Assembly (NCBI GenBank): GCA_000467715.1
Contig: AJFK01000015.1
Location: 1-64,000 of the forward strand
Reading direction: 5' to 3'
Length of the DNA: 64,000 nt
Origin: Hysterium pulicare CBS 123377
Lineage: Eukaryota; Ascomycota; Dothideomycetes; Hysteriales; Hysteriaceae
Shown here: positions 18,853-29,700 of the stretch, in pieces
How the letters are laid out: every line of letters begins with the position of its first letter
Position numbering within the stretch: the first letter of the stretch is position 1
Notes under the pieces: generated by a model
The model's database searches: none
The model's input: only the letters and a program-made list of their open reading frames with translations
What the model was told of the DNA's origin: nothing
Program-made: the position numbers and the translations under genes

Positions 18853-20142
18853 ATGCATTTCTACCTCCCCTCAACACCCCTAGGCCGCCACTTCTTCCGC
18901 GACTACCTCCGATGGCAGCGCCTCCAACCCGAATTCGAGGAATCCCTTGCCGGCACAGGGGCCACCGAATTTGGCTTCTCGCTTTTTCTCCAGTGGCTCC
19001 CAGAAAACGCATCCATATCCAACCCTACCACACAACCCCACTCAAACATGGCTTTTTCGAAATTGAAGAAGAAATTGAAGAACAAGACCAATGGAAAGGG
19101 AAAGGGTAGACTGGTGGCTACGAAATGCAAACACCCGCTCCACCCAACTCATCTCTGGAACCCCTGGCCGCGCGAATTATGCCCCGTCTGCAAAGTGGCC
19201 GAGCTGGCCGAACATCTACGCATCCTACGTCAACTGTGGGATGAATATGGTGGGCCGATGTCGCAGCAGAAGCTCTGGGTGAACGAACGGTTATATGTCC
19301 GGAAAGCATGGCAGATGAAGCGTGTTCAGCTCGCGAATGAAGTCGTGCACTTGGAGAGGCATGCGGATATGGAGAGAATGTGGCAGGATATAGGCGGTTA
19401 TGCGGAGACTGAGAGTGAGGCGGAGGCGGAGGCTGAGGCTAGGGCTGCGGGTTGGGAGGCTTTTTCAACGGCGGTTGCTCTTGGGATGGCTGAGAAGATT
19501 GTGGAGAAGACTAAGCCGGCGTATGAGGTGCTCGACCCTAATGAGGTGCCTCGTACACATCTTCCTGGTTCGAACGCCAAACCTCGGAAGAAAGTCACCT
19601 TCGACGAATCTATTCCAGAGCAGACGCATCGTCCACAACTGTTTTATGCACGAAATTCTAACGAGTACATTCCTGGAGCTCATGCTGCACCGTTCGCGTC
19701 CGAGTGGCAAGACACGTCTTTCAAAGGCAATGAACTTTACGGAACGCCGGAATGGGAGCGCGAGCAGGGGATTTTAGAGCGAGTAGAGAAGATCCGAGCG
19801 GAGAAAAAGGAGAACCAGAATAAAAGCCCGGAGAAGAAAGGAGATGAGCGTGAGGAGAAGGAGCTTGCCGATAAGTTAGGCAAGATGGAAGTTGATCGAG
19901 ATGGTGATGTTCTTATGGGTGGAATGGATACTGACCCAGCGAAAGCTGTCGAGGGGCTGGCAGTGACAGGCCAAGCTTCAATTAGTCCACCTCCTAGCGA
20001 AGCTACTCCCTCGACAGATCCTCCATCTTCACAAGATCCTCCAACCTCACATGCCGTAAGTTCTGGTTCCCCTTCCTACTCTAGCCACTCGGGTCCCGGA
20101 CAAGGACTTATGCACCTACATTACAGCTTTAGTTATTATTGA
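18853..20142 (+). CDS. Uncharacterised CxH/CxxC family protein (copy 2)
   Basis: The first ATG at 18853 gives 429 residues. A basic stretch KLKKKLKNKTNGKGKGR comes just before KCKHPLHP and LCPVCKVAEL, the same Cys/His block as in the minus-strand gene at 7575-8813. A helical region follows (LRILRQLWDEYGGP, KLWVNERLYVRKAW, ANEVVHLERHADMERMW), then an acidic Glu/Ala repeat (ESEAEAEAEA), a central KPRKKVTFDESIPEQ segment, a Lys/Glu-rich coiled coil near residues 310-360 and a Ser/Pro/Thr-rich tail. It may bind nucleic acid or act as a scaffold, but nothing here proves it. The two copies diverge outside the zinc-like block. Confidence 0.7.
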   Translation: MHFYLPSTPLGRHFFRDYLRWQRLQPEFEESLAGTGATEFGFSLFLQWLPENASISNPTTQPHSNMAFSKLKKKLKNKTNGKGKGRLVATKCKHPLHPTHLWNPWPRELCPVCKVAELAEHLRILRQLWDEYGGPMSQQKLWVNERLYVRKAWQMKRVQLANEVVHLERHADMERMWQDIGGYAETESEAEAEAEARAAGWEAFSTAVALGMAEKIVEKTKPAYEVLDPNEVPRTHLPGSNAKPRKKVTFDESIPEQTHRPQLFYARNSNEYIPGAHAAPFASEWQDTSFKGNELYGTPEWEREQGILERVEKIRAEKKENQNKSPEKKGDEREEKELADKLGKMEVDRDGDVLMGGMDTDPAKAVEGLAVTGQASISPPPSEATPSTDPPSSQDPPTSHAVSSGSPSYSSHSGPGQGLMHLHYSFSYY

Positions 20143-20421
20143 TTAATTAATTAACTCATTGAGCTTGGCCCATTCGCGTCGGCGATTATATGCAAACTTG
20201 AGTAAGATAGGTGATTAAACCAGCTTCATGAGTACACGTCCAAGCACTCCAAGCGGTAAAAGATCATTTACCCTGCATATAAAGCTCAAAAGGATACGCT
20301 TGTCTAGCTTACCTTTATTTCCCTTCTCTCGTTCGAATAGTAATAAGACATTCGACGGTAAATAAGCAGACTCGCTCTTTCTAGAAAACAATATATAGAA
20401 AAAGTATTCACTTACGCTCTA

Positions 20422-23400
20422 TCACAAAACTCCAAACCTCTCCTCATCCAAAACCGTCTTCTCCTCCCAGCACCTGGCAACCCACTCCAGACTAACGATC
20501 CTAGGTATCCGAGTCTTCGCCGCGATCCTCTCCCTCAAAGTCCTTAATCTAGCTTTATCCTGACCGGTAACGACATGGGTGACCTCGTTATCATCTAGAT
20601 CATCCACCGCTTTCCCGCCTCCAAAGCGAATGATATTCTTCGCTAAAAGTAGGGAAAGATCGGAATCATTGGACGAGCCGTCGAAATAAACTGTAAACCT
20701 ATGAAACATGAATCCTGGAAGTGTATGCAGCTCTAGATTATGTTCGTCGGCTTGAGCTAGGAAGTGTGGTGGTTCAAACGGTGATTCAAACTTTGAGGGC
20801 ATGGATGCGAAGATGACTTTTAGTTCTTCGACTGTGATGTCGCGGGCGAAGCTGTCGCCGTAGTCGTCGACGTTATTGTCGAGATCAAGGTGCTCGGTAT
20901 CTTTGAGGTAGAACATGTGGCGGCTGTTGAGGATGTTAGGAGGGGAGAACGGTGAAAGGAGGGTTGGAATTAAGAGCTTACGCAGGCTCGAATGGTAAGA
21001 GGAAAGTGGGTTGACCGATGTCGACTATGGATTGCTGGATGCAGTCGAAGAGCCAGATGGGGCGTACGATGTTGTACGTGCCGTGCTTTTCTAGGGAACT
21101 GACTTTTACAAGGCCTGCTTGTTATAATTGGCATGTGAATCCGGAAAGATTTTAGTAGTGAGAGCTTGACGTACGTTTATCTGCAATGAGCACTAGACCC
21201 TCCAGATTAGATTCTTTCTGGACAATTTTGCCACCGTGTGCTTTGACCATTTGCTCCAATTCCACTTTGGTCTTCTTCTCTGGTTTCACCGAGTCTGTTA
21301 TGATAACTACATTTTGTTAGCATACGCATAATCTGCGAAGAAATAAACCCTACAGAATGTTAAGCCGTCGAATATTGTGGTCTGCGGACCTGCATATGCT
21401 GCCTTTACTGATTCATTACCGGCGACTACTAATTGTTTCTTCGTCGTGCGAGCCTTCTTCCGCGTAGATTGTTCATACTTGAATTTTTGCTCTTTTTCCT
21501 CGTGTTCCTTGGAGGCATTGGCTTTCAGCTCCTTGAACTCATCTACAGAGAGAGCCGATCTCCAAGTTTTGTCGCTTCGAAGTTGTTTGAACCGAGGGAA
21601 CCGTAGCGTAAACCCCAGTCGAAATTGTTCTGACCCCTCAACGGAAGCTGCCTTGACTGATACCACGACGGACTCGCTGGGCTTGATCCATTGATCTGGT
21701 TTTTCATACTGCTTACTTTTGGCAAGATTGTCAGCATTGTGTCCACCGAGTTCGATGATCTCTGGTGGTTTTTTGGAGTCCCAGTCATGCCACTTCCCGT
21801 CGGTTCGGTGACGCACGGCTGCGTAGTCATCCTTGCTGAATCCACCACCAACTTTGAAGAAGGAGAAGCATTTCTCTGCCTGTGGAGTCCCTTCAGGGGC
21901 TTTCTTGTTGTCCAGCAGAGCACATAGAAAGCTAGAATGCGCTCCGCCTCGACGACCGGAGCCGAAATACCCCCCGACGATAACGCAGTCAAGAGACTCC
22001 CCAAATTCGGCCATATATTCTGGTTTGATCTTGCTCCAGTCATCGTTCCGTTCGTTCAATCGATATACCGAACGTGGGTTCTTCACTACCAGTCCTTCCG
22101 ACGCCTCGGTAATGATTTTCTTCAATTCGGGTTCAATATCAGTCCACGAATGAGCCTCTTTGTAGGGATGTATCTCAAGTCTACGTTTGACATCTGTTAC
22201 ACTACTCTGTAAAGCATTTCTTCGGTCTCGTAGGGTGTAGTTTGTGAGAAGGGTATCGTTGAGATAGAGGCAATCGAAGACTCGGAATAATGGACGTTGA
22301 CCGGAATTCGTGTTGGAACGATTTCTCTGCTCCGATAGTGCAGCTGTTTTGAGAGTACCAAAGCCGACAATCTTGTCCAGATCGATATCCCAAGTGATCA
22401 TTTCTCCATCAAGAATAATATTTCGTACCCTAGGGTCGAATGCATCTTTGATAAACCTTGTAAGAGCGCTCTCCTCGGTATCATCAAAGCTGCTGCCGTA
22501 TAGATATGTATAATTCTTTGCTTTGCGTGACCAGAAGCCAAATCGTTTCCCCCCTGGTGCACTGTCGTCCTCGATCATATGCAGTTGCATACGTTCGCCA
22601 TCCAACTTCTCTTCTATCCAAAACGAATCATCATCCTCGGTTGGCCTCATCTTTTGTACTGTTTTCTCAAATGAGTGAGTTTGAAATGCGGCCAGTTGGG
22701 GTTGAAAGCATTGCATCAATGTGATTCCTGTATCACCCCCGTCCAGCCGTACCCGAGGATCGTAGAGTTCCCAGCATACCCGGCGTAAGTTGGATGAGAC
22801 GTTGAAGAGTGTTTCCGCATCTGGATGCCAGATATCGAGTATAGTCTTCTCCGTGGCACCGATCTTCATTTGGCGCAGGATGATTCGTATCAGCCATGTC
22901 ATTTCCTCGGGGTTCATGCGGCGATAGAATCTCTCGAATATTGGAAGTTGGTTTTCCTCCTTTGAAGCAATGGATAACTTATCCAACTCTTCATTTACCT
23001 CGCCAATGGTCATGTTACCGACCTGTGTACGTAGTGGTCGTTTCGAGAGCACCTCAAAGCAGCGACCGGCAAAGTCTCCAGCTGCAGTATTACTGCTCCA
23101 CTTCTGGCCAGGTAATTTCCAATTGAACATGCTCTTGGCATCTTCGGAATTATGATCAATCTTCAAGACCCGTACTAACATTTTTGCAATGGCCTTCTCT
23201 TTGAGTCCATACATGGCGCGATCTCGATCTTTCTCCGGAATAATCAGTCGAAGAGCAGGATAGAAATCGTTCCCCACCTCTTTCCGCCATTTCCCGATGA
23301 ATCTATCGATGATGTTGCGGCGAGCTTCATGAGGTGAAAGGGTTGTTTGGCCGTGAGGTCCCTGCTTTTTGCGAGAGACGGCGGGCCCTCCTTTCTTTTT

Positions 23401-23635
23401 GATATTATCGTTCAATGGATTGAATAGGTGAATAAACAGATCGTGAAACGGAAGTGTTTTATGTCTATTCTTTGGTCGGTTTGGGTATCTAAAATCCGGT
23501 TAGTAATAAGAGGAATACTTAGGAAGGAGAGTGTCACTTTGAGTCCAGCTCTTCCTCGCCTACCAGTCCAGGGCCGTATTGACGTTGCTGTTCTTCCACA
23601 GCATCAGCATCTGGCATTTCACTGTCTTGGCCCAT
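20422..23635 (-). CDS. LIG4: DNA ligase IV (non-homologous end joining)
   Basis: Exons 23635-23538, 23488-21354, 21294-21175, 21114-20982 and 20923-20422 join in phase to 995 residues, a normal length for fungal Lig4. The N-terminal motif YPNRPKN...KTLPFHDLF opens the DNA-binding domain. The adenylation site is EEKLDGERMQLH with the nucleophilic Lys at about residue 327; IILDGEMITW, EGLVVKNPRSVY and WSKIKPEY are motifs III, IV and V. Two BRCT domains form the C-terminus (KAHGGKIVQKESNLEG...IVRPIWLFDCI, and VSLEWVARCWEEK), with the XRCC4/Lif1-binding linker between them. The enzyme is ATP-dependent and nuclear, sealing double-strand breaks in NHEJ. Start chosen at MGQDSEMPDAD. Divergent from the IRS4 gene. 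Confidence 0.96.
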
Positions 23636-23963
23636 TCTCGCAGCAAACCGGTTATTCGCCAGTTGATTCGAAGAAAAGCATTGGAATCAAAGCTGTTTGC
23701 TGTTTGACTCCAACGACGAGGCAACAGCGTCGAGTTGCGCGTATGAGTGGTGATTAGTAACACGAGTAGGTAACCACTTCGCCGGATTTGACTTAGCGCG
23801 GTACATACGACGGCTGAGCTTCATTCACTCTCCACCCACCCCCAAGACTCCCTACCTTTCACCACTCTCTATATTTCCTCTCCGAAGCTCTCCTACCACA
23901 TGTTCACCCCTGACCTCTTCTCCTGCGCTTCCACGATATCCGGCTCGATCCGATGGGGACTCG
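23636..23963. promoter_or_regulatory. Divergent LIG4-IRS4 promoter
   Basis: A 328-bp spacer separates the two start codons. It is pyrimidine-rich on the IRS4 side (23820-23940), typical of fungal 5' leaders. No specific operator is claimed. Confidence 0.5.
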
Positions 23964-26033
23964 ATGTCCAGCGCAACCAACCCCCGGAACACTCCCGCCC
24001 CGGGGCCTGGCGAAACACAACACAACGCCCGTGATGCTGCTCTTAGGGGAGCAATATCTGCCTTTTCTAAACCTCCCGTAAAACCGAAGCCGCTAGCAAA
24101 CACATATACTGGAGGAGACAATGGGGCTTTGGTTGCCGCGTCGAAGGGCTGGTCTGGAAATCGATCTAGCATAGGTTCACCCCAGGGGAACTTGTCTCCG
24201 ATGCAAAGGCAGGGGACTGGTGGAAGCCAGCGTCCTAGTCCGTCACCGAGACGTGTGTTGAGCAATAAAAGCAGCTCGAATACTTTGGACTTTCCCATCG
24301 ACGAATTGGACCGCATCCCCTCTCCCTCCAATATAGCGGCAAAGCTGGCAGCAGCAAGACATACTCCAATGAAGCCGAAGCCTGAGCTGAGGGGGCCTCC
24401 CGCCCATATTAGTCGGGAGGCAGATGTCCACGACATCATGCCTCCAAATGGGAGCGTTGGAACTGCCAAGGCCATGTTGAACGTACCCGAGAAGCCGTCT
24501 CACAAGCGGAGTAGCAGCTCCGGAGGAGCTTCTGCAACAAGTGCGAAGCACGAGAGACCTGGACTCGACCACAAGCCCACCGACAATACCTCGATTGCTC
24601 CAACAAGCTCTCTTGTCAAGTTATTCGAACAAAATCGACAAGCTAGGCCTACTACGCCAAGGAATGACTCGGGCATCGTTCCAACAAAGACCCCTCCACC
24701 TGTGAGATCTCCCAAACCGCAACGCAAATTCACCTCTCCAATATTAGAGCCGAGAGAACTTTCAGGAACTAAGGTCGTGTCCGAAAGTGTTAACGTACCT
24801 CCCACCAAGCAAAAACCCGCCCAGTTGGCTGCTTTGAAGACCACTGTTCCACCTCCGAAACCGCCATCCAGGAGAGGAACTCAACGCAAATCTCAAGATT
24901 CGGATGCACCTCTACACAGAGTCAGGACGCTTTCCGGTTCTCTCGATGGGCAGGAGATACCTTCCTCCCCATCATCGTACGCATCTGCCCGGGAAACTCA
25001 ACCGAAGCCGGAATCGAAACCCAGACCCGATCTTCCACCACCTCGACGGTCAGCAAAGACTAAATCCGAGATACCCGAGCCATCAAACGTCCCTCAGACA
25101 AAGCCGTTCGTGCAGCTTACACCCACGAGGCCAAAGGCACCTAGTCGAAATCCCTCATCTCTCACCCCACCCGAGAAATTCACACGGCCCCGCTCCTCGC
25201 CGCCAGTAAACTTCAACCAACCTCCGAACTCAACATACCACTCAAATTACCAACGCGAATCCGTCCGCCAAATAACAAAGCATATGACGGGTGATTCCCT
25301 CGCAAACGCAATGCTAGGAGCCGCTCTCGCCTCCTCGCGCAATCCCTCCCCAGCACCAGCTCCAACACTCCCACCACGGCACCAACAGCAAAAGAAACAT
25401 CACCACCACCCCTTCCACGCCCGCTCGCTAAGCCCACCAAAAACGAAAGATCCACCGGGGAAACTGCGCACAACACTACGGAAAGAAGTCTCGTCATCGG
25501 GTAGTGAAGACGAGAGCGAGCGGTACAAGCGAAAAGGAACACGCGTCCTAGGCATGGGACGTAAACACCCAAACAAGCATCACGAAGGAACGAGAAAGCG
25601 GTGGCGGGACACGATAACCGAGCGCGAAAGGAAGCGCTACGAAGGCGTGTGGGCCGCGAATCGAGGGCTCTACATCCCGTCTCCCTCCCCTTCTCCCTAC
25701 ACCTCCCCTTCCCCGTCTCCAAACCGCTACGGAGGAGGAATCAGCACCAACGAGCCCTCTGACCCCATCAATTCCGACATCTCTTCTCTCGTTGCGAAAG
25801 ATATCTGGACGCGCTCTCGCCTTCCCGAGAACGATCTAGAAGAGATATGGGACTTGGTCGATAGTCGCGGGATCGGAAAACTCAGACGAGAGGAATTCGT
25901 TGTAGGGATGTGGTTAATTGATCAGAGGCTCAAGGGAAGGAAATTACCTGTCAAGGTTGGGGAGAGCGTGTGGGGGAGTGTGAGGGGTGCGGCTGGGGTG
26001 AGGGTTAGGGGTGTTGGAGTACGCGGGAAGTAG
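23964..26033 (+). CDS. irs4: EH-domain protein, IRS4/TAX4 family
   Basis: A single-exon 689-residue protein. The first 580 residues are disordered and rich in Pro, Ser, Lys and Arg with many PxxP-like motifs (PVKPKPLA, PPPKPPSRR). A C-terminal EH domain spans about residues 605-670: SSLVAKDIWTRSRLPENDLEEIWDLVDSRGIGKLRREEF, shown here by WTRSRLPENDLEEIWDLVD and LRREEFVVGMWLIDQRL. EH domains bind NPF-type ligands. Yeast Irs4 and Tax4 bind and activate the phosphoinositide phosphatase Inp51 and affect cell-wall signalling and autophagy; the same role is inferred here. Upstream SSLVKLFEQN is a further short conserved element of this family. The extreme C-terminus is Gly/Val/Arg-rich. Confidence 0.88.
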   Translation: MSSATNPRNTPAPGPGETQHNARDAALRGAISAFSKPPVKPKPLANTYTGGDNGALVAASKGWSGNRSSIGSPQGNLSPMQRQGTGGSQRPSPSPRRVLSNKSSSNTLDFPIDELDRIPSPSNIAAKLAAARHTPMKPKPELRGPPAHISREADVHDIMPPNGSVGTAKAMLNVPEKPSHKRSSSSGGASATSAKHERPGLDHKPTDNTSIAPTSSLVKLFEQNRQARPTTPRNDSGIVPTKTPPPVRSPKPQRKFTSPILEPRELSGTKVVSESVNVPPTKQKPAQLAALKTTVPPPKPPSRRGTQRKSQDSDAPLHRVRTLSGSLDGQEIPSSPSSYASARETQPKPESKPRPDLPPPRRSAKTKSEIPEPSNVPQTKPFVQLTPTRPKAPSRNPSSLTPPEKFTRPRSSPPVNFNQPPNSTYHSNYQRESVRQITKHMTGDSLANAMLGAALASSRNPSPAPAPTLPPRHQQQKKHHHHPFHARSLSPPKTKDPPGKLRTTLRKEVSSSGSEDESERYKRKGTRVLGMGRKHPNKHHEGTRKRWRDTITERERKRYEGVWAANRGLYIPSPSPSPYTSPSPSPNRYGGGISTNEPSDPINSDISSLVAKDIWTRSRLPENDLEEIWDLVDSRGIGKLRREEFVVGMWLIDQRLKGRKLPVKVGESVWGSVRGAAGVRVRGVGVRGK

Positions 26034-26780
26034 GTGGGAGGGGGGAGGAAAGAGAAAGGAATGGGGTGAATGTTGATATATATTTAACTATACATTTAGG
26101 CTCTTGAGAGAGAGGATCTTGTTTGATACCCATAATTAATATCTTCATCTTGTCTATTTATTTATTGGTCAAGTGCCAATTATCACAGCTTATCATGTGT
26201 AGACTAAGTTCCTTGTTTAACGAATTTACTTCGAAATCACCCATCCTCAATTATGGCTTATAACCTATGAACAGCCAAAAATCCCCCAGGAAGTAAATAA
26301 GCTTCCCTGGACAAGACGTACAAGAAACTTCCCTTCCTTCCTCAGTCTAACCTATCGATGGAAAAGATAAACGCCTATATGCTTCATCTTTTCCCCCACT
26401 GAGGACCTTAAACCCTCGGAAATAATACACGAGAAAGGCTAAAGACCAATAAAGCGACGAACAACAGATTTACCTCCGTGCGAGCCGTGATGCGCGTTGC
26501 TTAAAACGCCGGGAAAATGCATGCAGTACAAGAACCAAAACAAATGCAAAAGTGCATATTTGCCAAGTAACACAGAGAAACGTGAAAAAAGAAAGATACA
26601 GGAAGCGCGTGCGGAGTGTAGGTATAGAGAGAAAGCTGACCCGGTATCTATCAGGACCCCGAAGATCGAGGATTCGGGAAAGACTGTAGGAATTTCTTTC
26701 CGAGGAGGATTTTACTCTTTCGTCTTGTTCTACGAACCATCAGTAAATCACGCACGAAGATTAATGGAGTAGAAATAAAC
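26034..26780. other. Convergent intergenic region
   Basis: About 750 bp between the 3' ends of IRS4 and the lipid transfer giant. AT-rich sequence suits 3'UTRs of both. No gene recognised. Confidence 0.5.
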
Positions 26781-29700
26781 TTACGTATCCTCCGAATCCT
26801 CCGCCACACTCCCCTCCACCCCCAACCCCAATCCCTCCTTCCCAGACGCAGTCCTAGGTCTATGCGTAAAGCTCGTCAAATGCCGACTCAAACTATTTCG
26901 AATAGTTTCGTGTCCCGGTTCCATTTGATCCACTCTACTCAACTCGTCCGCAAAATTCTGTCCTTCGGCCTCCATTCCTCCACTCTTCCAGGATCCATCA
27001 AGCGTGGTGCCAGTGCCTTCATTTGTCCAGGCTGCGCTAGGGCCGGTTCCTGAATGCATGCTGCTGGGGTAACTGTCCGATACGCTACTGAACATACTTC
27101 CTCGTCCAGAAGTGAAACTGCGGCGTAGTTCGCCACTTGCATCGCTGGCGGGACTGTGGTCACGGAAAGAATTGCTTTCACTGGAGAGGTCCGGCGAGGT
27201 GGTGAGGAGGGCGGAGGAGTTTGCGATTTGGCGGAGACGAGATTGTTGTTGTTTGTTTGGACGGTGGTGGGAGAATTTGTTGCCGACGATGGCACCGGCG
27301 TGGGAGATGAGTGCCCTGATCACATCTTTCTTGAGTTGAAGAGCGAGATCGAGATTTGACCATGTCTTGTTGCGGTATTCAAGTGTTGGCATGCGGAAGA
27401 CGAGGTCGTGAACGTCTTCGAAGTTACGCTGGCCTTTGCCTTTGTAAGATAGACAAAGCACCATACTAGGGATTTTGACGTAGGCGAGGGTCATGTAATT
27501 AGAGGCTCGTGTCATCATCTGCGTGAGGTCATCGGAGCGAGCTTTCTTGTTGGCGGACGTCTCTTCACTGTTAGTACGGCTTAATTTGAAACGCCTAGAT
27601 GGTTTATCTTGGTTGATAGCCGTGGCTATAGAGGTGGTCGAACCAGATCGTAAGCTTCCTGGACGTGACGATCTGACTGTTACAGAATCCGAGGAGTCAA
27701 GACGAGGAGGATGTAGCGTCTTCCGAATTTCAGTCCCAGTTTTACTGGTGTGGTCTCTGAATAGCCGAAGATGATGGGCATTGGGACGTTGGCCGGATCG
27801 AAAAGTGGGTTTGACCTTTGAAGACTTGTGTTCAGGAAGCGTCAAGGTTGGTTGCAATCGGAGTTGCAGAGCTTCGGAGTCGATGTCATTATCCTTGGGC
27901 ATCATTGGTGCAATACTGGTGGAGGAATTTGTATGACTCAATGACCCATTTTCGTCCGCATCTTCTTCCTCTTCTTCATGTGCTGGGAGCATGTGTTTCA
28001 CTAGGAAAGGTGAGAAGCCAGAGTTCTCTGTTCCACTGTCCTTGATACCAGGGAAGATGTATTCAAAAAGTTTCTTTCCAATTTCATGCTCCAATTGCAC
28101 CTTGAGCGGGAAAAGATTGACTTCAAAGTGATCCATAACTGGAATACCAGCTATTGCTTCAAGCATGACCCAATGCACTCGCAACATCTTCGTGTCCCGA
28201 CTTTCAGCAAACGGTTTACTGTTATCGATGTAAGGGGATATCATCTCAGGATACAGTGAGTTCGGTAGTAAATTAAGCCCGGTGATCTGCTCAATTTCCA
28301 TGGAGTTCAGGTTAGAACCATCGCTATTATCAGTCCGATCATACAAGGCCTTGATCAATTGAAATTCAGCGAGCGGTTCATGGTTCTCTCGTAAAAGATG
28401 CCAGACAATCTCGGAAGCGGAGATATACCACCGAAGAACTCCATTAGAATGCTGCGTTTGAGCTCGGTCTTCTGGTTTCTTCTGGGAAGTCGTAATAGCC
28501 TTCATCATGAAGAACAGTTCGTCTTCGCAGACCGTGAGATCTTGTTCCATGGCGATTCGGTCCTTCCACCCTTGTCTGTCAAGGTACTTCTCGTTGATCT
28601 GAAATTGAGTTTTGATCTCCTCCAGCTGTCGGATTCGTTCTTGCAGGCTAATAACCATCTCGGGAGCTCCAGTAAGATCGCTGAAATCAGACGCGAGCAT
28701 GATCTTCTCGAGCCGCTCGCTCCTGGTCTTTTCCAGCGGCTCACTATAGAGCAACAAATCTAGAACAATGACGTACATAGCATAGTACTGCCTTGAATTG
28801 CATAATGCTCGGATATGTGGAAAGTCAATCCATAAGTGATCGATACGATTTTCAAGATTGTCTGGGCTTTTGACAGGGCCTGAATCGCCACCGGAGACAT
28901 CGTCATTGTATTTCAGACGGAGAGTATTGTACTTGTCGAGCCTCATTCTTGCGGAAGTTCTTTGAACAATTCGTTGAAAACCGTAGGGATTGGTGTTGAA
29001 CTCGAACATGACTTCAAAAGGCACCCAAGGAGGCCATGATGATCCAACAGGTGTGCCGTACGTGCTTCCTGAATACATGTGAAGATCTTCTGCAGAAAAT
29101 GTCCTCGCATTTGTGACAAAAATCTGCAGGCTGTCCATTACAGCTGAAAAGCGCCGTTGAACGAGACCGCTCACTTCGTCCGTTACTCGATCTTTGTCCA
29201 TGATTTGGATGACCTTCAATTGCATCCCTTTCGCAGTGACTAAAACAGCAGCTTTCGTATTCTTCTCACTTTGAAGTTGGATCTGGGGTGCAATCAGCCT
29301 CACATGATAGGCATTTTGTGCTGTGTAGTCTAGAGCGATGTCATCGCCCATATTAGTCGCTGATGGTTTGCTCCCCTCGGCGTTGACAGGATCGTTGGCA
29401 TTGACAAATTTCTTGCCGTCTTCCAGTAGCTGCTGCACTCGATCATTTATGCTCAACTCATCATCCTCTTGAGGGGACTGGGGGGTTAAGGGTGTGGTAG
29501 CAAATGACCCACCACCTTGTCCTGCATTCGCCGACGACTGCTTTGATTTGTTCTGCTCCTCAACAATATCAAGAATGAACTTCACTGCTCTTCTTGACAT
29601 GTAGTATACGAAACCACGTCTTTGGCTGACTTGGTGGCTGTACCGGAGAATAATATTTCGGAGAGAGTTGCCCCACTTGAAATGTACGTTGTGTACAATG

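Noticed and set aside
23852-25722. Long minus-strand open frames opposite IRS4 (e.g. 23852-24475, 25213-25722)
   Set aside because: Shadow frames of a GC-rich, low-complexity Pro/Ser coding region; no domains.
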